A DNA stretch of 64,000 bases from Jackrogersella multiformis (lineage: Eukaryota; Ascomycota; Sordariomycetes; Xylariales; Hypoxylaceae): assembly GCA_902806575.1 (NCBI GenBank), contig CADCXD010000001.1, forward strand, positions 124,001 through 188,000. The letters run 5' to 3'. A program made the translations under genes and the position numbers. Shown piece by piece: positions 55,119-64,000 of this stretch (within the stretch, counting starts at the first letter, position 1; every line of letters starts with the position of its first letter). The notes under the pieces were generated by a model. That model was not told where the DNA came from. It made no database searches and saw only the letters and a list, made by a program, of their open reading frames with translations.

Positions 55119-56726
55119 ATGGCACCAAACGCCGAGACTGACTTAACTCCGGAAACGCCTCTCCTGACGGCGGTTAGATTAGATGTACCAGATTCAGATG
55201 AAAATGCTCTCATCATTCACCCTCAAGCTTCTCAGCACAGCTGGTTCAGGCGCTGGCGAACCACAATAATTGCAGCCAGCTTCGCAGTTCTAATTGCCCC
55301 TTTTACCTCCCTAGGAAGTTGGGTCTTGCCGGCGGAATCTCCTATTGACCCAACTAATTACTCCCTACGAACAAAACGCATCTTGGAGACTACACCACTC
55401 ATTGACGGCCACAATGACTTCCCATGGCTGCTCCGTGTTGAACTACAGAACCGCATATACGATGGCAGATTCGACCCAAACCAGCGCTTATTGGGCCACA
55501 CGGATATTGGGCGAATGAGACGGGGGATGATGGGAGGCCAATTCTGGAGTGTGCACGTCAAATGTGATGCGGCTCAGAAACATTTTGAGGATCCATCTGT
55601 AGGTATTTCGTCTCTGCCGATATGTCATTGAATTTATGGTCGTGGATACTAATGGGATTATACGATTACTAGTGGATAGTGCGCGATACACTCGAACAGA
55701 TCGACGTAGCCAAGCGATTTATTGCAGAATCTCCCGAGGTCTTCACCTACTGCGAAACCCCATCCTGCGCTCGCGCTGCATTTAGAAACGGTCGCATTGC
55801 CAGCATGTTAGGAATCGAAGGCGGCCATCAGCTCGGAGGTTCCATCGCTGCCGTTCGACAAGCGTACGACCTAGGAGTCCGATACATTACGACCACGCAC
55901 AACTGCGATAATGCCTGGGCAACATCTGCCTCGACCGTCGCGCGCGGGAACACAGATAAAGGTCTCACACCACTCGGCGCCGCCTACGTACGCGAGATGA
56001 ACCGGCTGGGGATGATGATTGACCTGTCGCACGTCTCCCACCAGACGATGAGGGACGTCCTTTCTATCACCCAAACGCCCGTGATTTTCTCACACTCGGG
56101 TGCATACTCCGTTACACCTCATCTACGTAACGTACCCGATGACGTGCTTCGCAGCATTCGCCGAAACGGGGGGATTGTGATGGCTGTATTCGTGAATAGG
56201 TTCCTGAATATGAAAGATCCGAGCGCGGTCACTATTCATGACGTTGTTGACCACGTCTGGCACCTAGCTGAAATCGCTGGTTGGGAACATGTGGGAATCG
56301 GGTCTGATTTTAGCGGAACCCCTTTTACTCCCAGTGGTCTGGAGGTGCGTATCTTTTAAACTACCTAGTCTTTGCCATATTATACTTATCTCTTAATAGG
56401 ACGTCTCGATGTATCCGGATTTAATCGAGCTCCTGATGGCTCGCGGGGCGACTGATGATCAAATTAGGCTTCTAGTAGGTGACAATATATTACGGGTTTG
56501 GGAATCGATCCAGCGCAGAGCAGGGGAAATTCAGGCCGAAGGAGAAAAGCCCGTCGAAGAAGAATGGGAAGGACGAAAGTGGCATAAAGGCTATAAAAAC
56601 TCGCCTTACATGTACCGGGAGACGAGAGAGAGAGCGGCGAGGGAGGATTGGGGCCAGCCTGATCAATTCAATGTTGATAGATCCGAGATTCATGGCGCTA
56701 CAGTGAAGGCTGAGAACGACCTCTGA
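55119..56726 (+). CDS. Membrane-anchored M19 (renal-type) dipeptidase
   Basis: Three exons, 55119-55598, 55673-56344 and 56400-56726, encode about 492 residues; both introns (74 and 55 nt) are phase 0. An acidic cytosolic N-terminus precedes one membrane span (about residues 48-70, TTIIAASFAVLIAPFTSLGSWVL), making a type II anchor. The M19 peptidase core follows: zinc ligands in IDGHNDFPW, GIEGGHQLGG, LIDLSHVSHQTM and FSHSGAYSV, then HVGIGSDFSG. The C-terminus has a LLMARGATDDQIRLLVGDNILRVW block, as in the family. Renal dipeptidases cleave dipeptides, cystinyl-bis-glycine and leukotriene D4; a cytosolic relative (GliJ) works on thiol-adduct intermediates in gliotoxin synthesis. The anchored form here is more like the general-purpose enzyme. 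Confidence 0.9.
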
Positions 56727-57525
56727 TTAATCCTACAACTCGGTACTTAAAAAATGACCGAGAAAGTGAAAGAAGTCATACAGCACTTGAGGCTCTATTC
56801 TACGGTCATACATAATACATGTTTGGTTCGACGTACTCCCTACCTAGGTACGTATGTGATTGCCGAGAAAGCCATATTATAGATATCACTACGTCGAGTA
56901 CTAGTATTTGATTTTTTAACTCGAGGCCGTATTGATGTTAGAGCAAGGGTATTAAAGATCGGGCATACGTCAACGAACCAACTGCATCACGCAATATCAG
57001 GCCAGCCGTGGATGTTATATCCATAATAATATCTCGGTCACTAATACCCGAAAATTCGGCATGACTCTATCCGATACCAGCTGTTCAAGTTCATTCGTAC
57101 AGCTTGAAAGATTGTCAACAGCTTAAGAGCCGGTCCATCTCCGACTCAACTAACCTAGGGTTCGTGACGAGGTTGCATGTAAGCGGCCATCAAGTATTTA
57201 CCATAAACTTCTAACTGCTATGAGTTACGTCGCCGGCAACACTATACCCTAATACACCTCTATCGTGCCGAGTATAATCGTATTAAAATTTACTGCTAGT
57301 TATTGGCTGGTAAGTTATTACTACCTACCTACCTACCTACCTAGGTAGGTATTCATGCGAGCGAGCGGGGGGGATCTTGCGCAAAATCGTTCGGCTTTTA
57401 GGCAATGCCTAGGTACCTACCTACATAAGACTCCAATGCAATTGAAGGCCATCATCGTCTTCTACTGAAGATTCACAGTTGAGCGCGAACACAATCTTTC
57501 TGTATCAGCTATCATATCGATCGAG
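56727..57525. other. Intergenic region with ACCT repeat
   Basis: No gene in about 800 bp. It contains an (ACCT)n-type tract ending CTAGGTAGGTAT at about 57320-57351 and another TACCTAGGTACC-type motif near 57406-57422, just upstream of the second P450 gene. Confidence 0.6.
57320..57351. repeat. (ACCT)n tract with palindromic end
   Basis: Five or more ACCT units run into CTAGGTAGGTAT, so the tract can fold on itself. It lies about 175 bp upstream of the P450 start at 57526. Confidence 0.7.
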
Positions 57526-59474
57526 ATGGCTGTTCTATTAACTTCACTAACTGACCTCGCACCGCTTCACATTTCTGTCCCCAGTTTTCTAATAAAATTC
57601 CTCCTCTTCCTCCCGAGCATCTCCTTAATCCTCTACATAACACTAAATGAGGTAGTGCGGCTACGAGCGCGGATTCCTAATCTGCCGGGACCTTGGGGGT
57701 ACCCCTTACTCGGAAGCCTTCCTTCTCTACGCGGCACCGCAACGTCGGATGAGTATAGAATAGTATGTAGCCCTAAGGTTTATATCTGTTTTCAATGCGC
57801 TCTTGTAAGAAAAGAGTATACGAATACGTCCTTACCCCTTTGATAAACACCTGACGCCCGCGAAAGCGATGATAGTGCTAACCCCTATTGCTATAGTGGG
57901 CTGAACGGTACGGTGATGTGTTCCAAGTCCAGTTGGGCAACATCACAGCTGTAGTGGTGAACAGCACTGCGGCGGCTCGTACACTCTTCCTCGGGCAGAG
58001 AGAGGCCACGAACTCCCGCCCTATTTTCTACGTTTTGCACAAGAAAGTGCAACAAGGTAGGCCTGTCACAAGCATCGGGACCAGTCCTTGGGACGATAGC
58101 TGCAAGCGACGGCGTAAAGTCGCCGCCACGGCTTTGAACAAGACCAGTACAGAGAGCTACTTTCCAGTATGTGTGCTTTTCAAGTGTGAAACCTCACAAT
58201 CTCTCGGATCGCTTTCTCATGTGTAATAGATACTAGACCTTGAATCAAGAGCATTCACTCTAGATATCTTAGCTAGCTGCAAGGAAGGCCACGTTTCTGT
58301 TGACATACTTGATCTTGCAAAGAAATTTGCGTTGAATCTTAGCTTAACGCTGGCTTACGGGACTCGGTAAGCGCTGTTCCTTGCGACAGCAGAAGAGACC
58401 AACTAATAACCACGTACCAAGCGTCGAGGATGTCAAGGACTTGCACCGGGACCTAGTGATCTCCGAGATAATCTACATCGAGCAAGAGATCACCAAGTTC
58501 CGGAACCCCACGAGCAACTTCTCCAACTACATCCCGCTGCTCCGGCCGCTGAACACCATCGCCGGGTGGATTGGGCTGCAGGGGGGCTCGCACATGGCTG
58601 ACGTAGGAAAGCGGCGGTACGCCTACCACCACGTCTTGCAGGAAAAGCTAAGGAGGGATATTGCCGATGGTGTCGACCGCCCTTGCATTCAAGGGAACGT
58701 GCTCAAGGACCCGGAGAGCAAAGGCCTGACAGAGGACGAGCTCCTCAGCATTGGGCTTAGCATGCTCGCTGGCGCCGACACAACCAAGCGCTCGCTGATG
58801 TGGGCCATCTTGATCCTTGCGCATCGTCCGGATATCCAGGAGAAGGCGTATCAAGCGATCAAGACAGCCGATGTTCGCATGCTCGAGTCGCCGCACGTAG
58901 CCCATTCCAGGGTCGAGTACGTCGAGGCTTTCACCAAGGAGGTCGGCCGCTATTTCGTAGTCCAGCGTCTAGCGCTCCCGAAAGCCGCGTACTCTCAAGT
59001 TCAATGGAACGGCGCGACTATACCGCCAAACACACTTATATTTCTGAATTCGTGGGCATGTACACGAGGTAGGGAGCTGCTTTTCATCTTGAAGACTGTG
59101 GCAGTTAACAACGTGGACTAACGAGCGTCGTGCGTCTAGATCCATATGTATTCTCGGACCCCAATCTGTTCGCGCCGGAGCGTTGGATGGATGACAATCA
59201 GACAGCGAACCGGCACCAATACGCCTTCGGTATAGGAGGTCGCATGTGCGTGGCGAGCCACGTCGCAACCAAAGCTCTATATGCCGTGTTCTTCCATCTT
59301 ATCGCGCACTTCCAGATCCTTCCGGCGGAGGAGACAATGGACCCCATCGTTGCTGATCCCATAAAGGGCCTACTAAATCGGGAAAATCCCATAGCTGGTC
59401 CGAAAGCCAGGACGGTACGGTTTGTGCCGCGTAACGCCGAAGCAACTCGACGAATGCTGTCCTCACAGTCTTGA
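57526..59474 (+). CDS. Cytochrome P450, phenylacetate hydroxylase-like (CYP504-type)
   Basis: Five exons, 57526-57762, 57897-58166, 58230-58366, 58422-59068 and 59140-59474, encode about 541 residues. All phases agree. The N-terminus has a membrane segment (FLIKFLLFLPSISLILYITL) and Pro-rich hinge IPNLPGPWGYPLLG. The block GDVFQVQLGNITAVVVNSTAAARTLFLGQREATNSRP is characteristic of the fungal phenylacetate 2-hydroxylase (PhacA) / 3-hydroxyphenylacetate 6-hydroxylase (PhacB) group. I-helix: LAGADTTKRSLMW. ExxR: KEVGR. Heme loop: YAFGIGGRMCVASHVA. These enzymes hydroxylate phenylacetate ahead of homogentisate breakdown; other pathway genes are not seen nearby. The 542-codon frame is intact. Confidence 0.88.
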
Positions 59475-59840
59475 TCGGATATATAGCATGTGTGTAAATA
59501 GTTTCAAGTCAACATCGTATCATATATTTGTCAGGTAACCCCAATTGCATTATTCGAGAATGGAGAAACCGGGAAAGGCCCGAGTATGTACCTTGCGCAT
59601 TAAGGAACCTGATAGGGGAGCTACAGTAGGATCTTCTTTATTCCCGCCAGTTAATTACAGGCAAGCTTGTGACTCATCGGAAAACAGAGAAGGTCGGAGA
59701 GATAAAATAAAATCAAGCATCTCCGGTCAGATATCTAGTTTCTATCAAGTCAATTTACCACATCCAATCTCATAGTACCATTCTAGTCTCCTACAGTATC
59801 ACAGTTATCAAGTAGCCTCCAATCAAGGCAGCCTTATGAC
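59475..59840. other. Intergenic region, 3' to 3'
   Basis: About 365 bp between the convergent P450 and catalase genes. I see no gene in it. Confidence 0.6.
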
Positions 59841-61683
59841 TCAGTGCCATGTCGGCTTATGCAGCTTCTTTTCAAGTTGACCCTTTACGGCGGCCTCTGT
59901 CGTGCTCTCCAGCATCTGGCCCAACTTCTCGTCGACACGCCTGAACATCGCTGCACGGGAATGAGTCAGCCACATCATATTCACCTCACAAGGATCACAG
60001 AAAAAAATAAAGGGAGCAAATGTATAACGTACCATAGGCTTCATCCCGGATCCACCTCGTCTGCGCAGCGCTGAGGTGAGCAGATACATTACTCACAAAT
60101 CGATCTTGTGCCCCCTCCTGCTCGGCCATCAAGTTCCACAGTGCAGTCGACTGCTCGAAGTCTTTATCAGTCACCTCCGAGGAGAACACTACGGGAATGG
60201 CATTCCCAGCAGCTACTTGGTCGAGTCCGCCTTGGCGCTGCGTTTCGGTCTGTCTATCTTGCCCATATTTGAGAAATCGAGCTGGCTTGATCTTTGACCC
60301 AACGTAGTTCGGGTCACCTCCGTAGTTGGCAGTTAAGTTCATGAAGCCGTCTCGCTCAGTCGGGCAGTAAACCTCGCTCTTGGGGGCGTTGGTAGGTAGG
60401 AACTGGTAGTTCACTCCTAGTCGGTAGCGCGCCGCGTCTGGATAGGCAAACATGCGCGCCTGGAGCATTGGGTCTGGGCTGGGCTCGATACCGGGGACCA
60501 TGTTGCTCGGGCTAAATGCAGCTTGCTCGACCTCGGCAAACCAATTGGATGGATTCTTGTCAAGAGTCATGCGGCCCACTCTACGCCTAGGGTATTTCTT
60601 GAGAGGCCAGGTTTTAGTCATGTCGAAGATGTCGATGGGTGCTTCGGCGATGTCCTCCGGCTGTATGACTTGCACGTACATATCCCACGAAGGGAAATTG
60701 CCCGAGCGAATGGCATCCTGGAGGTCGCTGAGGTTCCTATCAGGTTCAGTGCCAGCGAGTTGAGCACCCTCTGTATCGGTGAAGTAGTGAATCCCTTGGT
60801 TTGTCAGGATGTGTATGCGGACATAGCTGTATGAGCCATCGGCTTTGGTGAACTTGTAGGTATTTCCACTATAGGCGTTTACATGCCGGAGCGAAGCGGG
60901 AAGACCTCGATCTCCAAACAGAAACATCAGCGCATGAATGCTCTCCTGATTGTGGACGTGGAAGTCCCAGAACATGTCCGAGCTAGCCACTACATATAGA
61001 ATTAGCAGCTATTGACTGTGTGCAAAACAATATTAAAAATATCAATAGAAACCCCGAGGAGTCAGGAGACCTCTTGTGAAGTACATTAATCGGAGCTATA
61101 ATTAAAAATAAGTGGGATATTGAGAATGACTTACTGTTGGTCCTGGGGTCTCGTTTGTGGCTACGATTCAATGACGGGAACTTGGTCGGGTCGCGAACAA
61201 AGAAGACCGGCTATATTCATTTCGTTAATTCATTTATAATAGTAGTATAATTAACTGATGACATACCTGGTTGTTGAACACAAAATCGTGGTTTCCCTGT
61301 GTTGTCTTGAACTTCATAGCGAAACCTCGAAAGTCCCGCACGTCGTCGGCAGATCCTCGTTCAGGGCCAACGGTGGAAATTCGGGCAAGGACTTCTGTCT
61401 TCTTGCCGATGCCAGTGAGGAAGTCTGCATCAGTAAGGTCTGATATGTCGTCCGTGACTTCAAAGTAGCCCCTGGCTCCGGCTGCCTTGGCATGTACACT
61501 TCTTTCCGGGATTCTTTCCCGGGCAAAATGGGCCAGGTTCTCTATCATCAGGGTAGAGGTGAGAAGGACGAAGCCACCACCGCCACCACCAGTGCGTATT
61601 TGGGTGGATGCGTCGTTCTTTTGAAGAGGCTCTCCCTCTGCTAGGGTATAGTAGGGCGTCTGCTGAACTGTTTCTAGTGCCAT
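59841..61683 (-). CDS. Small-subunit (clade 3-like) catalase
   Basis: Four exons, 61683-61267, 61210-61135, 60989-60033 and 59950-59841, encode about 519 residues; phases agree (introns 56, 145 and 82 nt). The distal heme pocket reads RIPERSVHAKAAGARGYFEVT, where the His is catalytic, and GNHDFVFNNQ-PVFFVRDP supplies the Asn. The proximal ligand Tyr lies in ARMFAYPDAARYRLGVNYQFLP. The length (about 520) and absence of a signal peptide or the large-subunit C-terminal domain mark a small-subunit, cytosolic or peroxisomal enzyme. A classical SKL-type ending is not present (it ends KPTWH). It detoxifies hydrogen peroxide. The transcript probably starts within 61684-61900. Confidence 0.92.
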
Positions 61684-62362
61684 GATGAGAGATTTTGGGT
61701 TTTAAAACTTAGTAACTTATACAGAGTGTAGAATTCAGGACAATTGTGTCTGTTTAAATATTAGACTTGGTAAAGTTCGAAGCTTGGGGCTGAATAAGCG
61801 CAACGCAATGGAAATGCACAATTCAGGGGTTGTGATATATGAGTTATAGGTATGTGCTCTGAGTCATAAACTATTCAATGTATCCTATTGACCTTCTAAG
61901 TGGTAACATGATGAAGTCGACCGCCATGTCTTATACTTCAACTTCAAACCCCTCAGTCTAGATGTCTAGCTTGGAGATACAAGTTAATCGACCCTATTTC
62001 CGAGTGATGATAGACAAATTGCTGACGTTACAAAGTCATCTTGGTGTGTAGTAGGTGTATGAAGCGAACAATAACCAGATAAAATATCTTTCGCCGAACT
62101 CCGAATTCCCATTGACTGTGTAGTTGGAGTCCGGATACCTATGTTCGGTGCTGCTCGGACTTCACTCGGGTAATTGGTACACGAGTTGATGTTAATCCAG
62201 ATACCACTCGGAGCAGCAAGCCATATCTCGGAATTTCCAACACCATAGGTAAAATGCAAATGCCCAAAGCTGTTAGGTTAATTCTTAATTGTCTAGACCT
62301 TTATACAGAGATATATATCGATGTCGGCGATCGAAGCGAGCTTGGTATCTTCGATTGTGCGA
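61684..62362. other. Intergenic region
   Basis: About 680 bp with no supportable gene. It includes the catalase promoter and 3' flank of the cysteine-cluster gene. Confidence 0.55.
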
Positions 62363-63192
62363 TCACAAGTTCTTCATGATTTTGATAAGATCATCGATCC
62401 TCGACTCGTACCTCTCCCGTTGGTTATGAAGTTCCTCTTGGTGCTTTTCTTTCAGTGTCCTGATCTCCGCCTGGTGTTTCTCTTGCTCTGCCTTAAGAAC
62501 TTCATTGAATTCATCCTCCATCGTCTGTATTGTGCCGCTCAGTTGTTCAACCTCCTTGATGATGGTAGGTTGATTGTCTTCTCTACCTGCCTTCACACGC
62601 TTAATTGGAGGCATATCAGGGGTTGGAGCGGGAGCGGACGAGTCAGAGTCATCAGAGTCGCGAACTTCTGACATAGGGTTTGAGGCTGAGACAGTGGGCA
62701 TTTCGAGATCCATAGTGGACTGTACTCGATTTTCGGTATTGGCCTCGGAAGTACGGTCATCGCCCTCCTGTCCCGCACGAAGATCCTCGAATTCCTTCTT
62801 GGTTCGAGGAGCGGAGCAGGGAAGCTTTCTTGCTACGCAATATTCGCACTCGTCCGGCCAGGTTCGACCCACTGGATAGCACTAATAACGATCAATAACA
62901 GCACAATAGCAGCTAAGTGGTAAGGAACAAACTGTTTCGTGGGCCTTACGGCAGTAATCACACTTGAAGAGACTCCGAACTGGACGGGCGAATCCAGGGG
63001 CGCCTTTCGGGGGTGGGCAAGTGAAACCCTTCTCTAAGCATCGATCACAAGCATCGTTTTGCTGCGTGAATGTACACTATTGATCCCATGAGCCTAGTGT
63101 TAACTAATACCACTGATTCATCCACATACCCTTTGATTCTGACGACGACATGTTCCACAGCGTCGTGCAGGGGTCGAAGAGGAGGTAGACAT
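62363..63192 (-). CDS. Cysteine-cluster protein: degenerate plus complete Zn2Cys6-like units, then coiled coil
   Basis: Three exons, 63192-63130, 63061-62933 and 62881-62363, encode about 236 residues; both introns are phase 0. The N-terminus has CGTC, then CDRCLEKGFTC: a unit like Zn2Cys6 with the third cysteine missing. The second unit spans the exon 2/3 junction, CDYCRKAHETC then DECEYCVARKLPC, spaced C-x2-C-x6-C-x10-C-x2-C-x6-C, which is the full Zn2Cys6 pattern. After an acidic Ser-rich linker with PPIKRVKAG, a long coiled coil (IIKEVEQLSGTIQTMEDEFNEVL ... LKEKHQEELHNQRERYESRIDDL) fills about residues 165-232. Tandem clusters of this kind occur in some fungal proteins of unknown role; DNA binding or zinc binding is inferred, and no activation domain is clear. 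Confidence 0.7.
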
Positions 63193-64000
63193 GATAATTA
63201 ACTTTATAATGAGGCTTCTACTTAACGCCGGTCACATCGGTGCAACGAAGCCGTAGTCGTAAACATAACGACAAAATGAACTATGATTCACAAGTATACT
63301 TTTATTTAATTTGTTAATTTAATTTTAGAACCGCTCAATTGAACTATTATAGTCTTACCGTTTTCGTACCTGTTACATTCCAATTCGACTTAGTTGTAGC
63401 TCATTTTGAACCGAGCTTTCTACATGGGGTAATTAACTTCCTGCAAGCCATAGAGGCTAGTCACAAATCACAAATTCGGCTAACTAGTCCTGCACATCAT
63501 CTATGGATGCATGGGTTAGTATTTAACTCCTTAACCTAATGTTTACCGACTTAAAATTGCTTCAATACTTATCGTAATGGCTTTGGGATTAAATGTCGTT
63601 ATGTCATCGGTAAATAGATCGGCAGGACAAATAGAGCTAATTCGAACCATGTAGATTGTTGCGCCCGTAAGGGTCCTTTCCCTTCCACTCTGACACCTAG
63701 TTAAGTACGCGATACCGTGAATTTGTGAGATCCATAGATCCAGATCCCAATTATCAGTCTCACCACCTCCATACTTACATAACTCTCGCTGCTAATAGTT
63801 AAAAGCTGATCGACTTAACCAATGCTGACTTTTCTGTTTTAGATCTGACAGACACAACGAGTCCAAAACGGAATGGCAAAGCCCGGAATCGCCAAGCTAA
63901 TCACCGGGGCCGGTCCGGCAAGCCCCATAAGAGGAAGCGGGCCGACGACCCACCATTCGGGACCATGTATATGTGGGCCCATCGGCAGCAATTTCATTGA
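63193..64000. other. Window-edge intergenic region
   Basis: About 800 bp with no confident gene. The first 600 bp are AT-rich; the final 120 bp (from about 63,880) turn GC-rich and contain a 52-codon minus-strand frame at 63842-63997 starting MKLLPMGPHIHG that could be a terminal exon, but it has no recognisable motif and the sequence ends there. Confidence 0.4.

Noticed and set aside
48291..61683. Complete epipolythiodioxopiperazine (gliotoxin-type) cluster
   Set aside because: No NRPS, thioredoxin reductase or pathway regulator is present, and the dipeptidase is membrane-anchored and the pump is DAL5-type, unlike GliJ and GliA.
63842..63997. 52-codon minus frame at the right edge
   Set aside because: Too short, no known motif and cut by the window edge; mentioned only as a possible exon.
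1..64000. CRISPR arrays, prokaryotic operons, ribosome binding sites, rRNA genes
   Set aside because: The genome is fungal; no regularly spaced repeats or rRNA-like sequence was found.

Overview
The window reads as a gene-dense arm of a filamentous ascomycete chromosome. Most genes carry 50-90 nt introns with GTANGT donors and CTAAC-type branch sites. Coding regions are GC-richer than the AT-rich spacers, and the spacers are sprinkled with the TAGGTACCTA palindromic motif. The gene families (fungal Zn2Cys6 regulators, a tetrahydroxynaphthalene reductase, a PNP-NACHT-ankyrin NLR, CE5 and GH3 plant-wall enzymes) point to Pezizomycotina, most likely Sordariomycetes. Placement in Xylariales/Amphisphaeriales is a guess from style only.

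Layout. (1) 2-19 kb holds conserved housekeeping-type genes: a Ser/Asn-rich fungal protein, a War1/Leu3-type Zn2Cys6 regulator (minus), a DUF7102-type protein whose C-terminus looks XPF-like (possible Zip2/SHOC1 homologue), a Swt21/WRAP53 WD40 protein (minus), a PQ-loop transporter, an R3H-associated protein and an F-box protein. (2) 19-30 kb holds a membrane protein, a 3 kb AT-rich gap, a DHN-melanin naphthol reductase, an AAA+ ATPase and a small secreted cysteine-rich protein. (3) 30.6-39.7 kb holds an NLR with one in-frame stop, a GH3 beta-xylosidase (minus) and a DUF1308 protein (minus). (4) 39.9-40.7 kb is a palindromic MITE-like element. (5) 41-64 kb is an accessory, metabolism-rich stretch: FAD monooxygenase, broken RidA-family gene, CE5 acetylxylan esterase, secreted-looking aldo-keto reductase, tiny four-exon gene, GST-like protein, P450, DAL5-type MFS transporter with a frame conflict, membrane-anchored M19 dipeptidase, second P450, small-subunit catalase, and a cysteine-cluster/coiled-coil protein.

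How the genes may work together. GH3 xylosidase plus CE5 esterase fit xylan breakdown outside the cell. The GST, P450, MFS, dipeptidase, P450 and catalase run resembles the tailoring and detoxification part of a secondary-metabolite or xenobiotic locus, but no polyketide synthase or NRPS is present, so this is not a complete cluster. Signs of decay (nonsense codon in the NLR, frameshift in the RidA-like gene, frame conflict in the transporter, transition-only repeat divergence) occur only in the right-hand two thirds. All exon boundaries were placed by eye from splice consensus and reading phase; no transcript data or searches were available.
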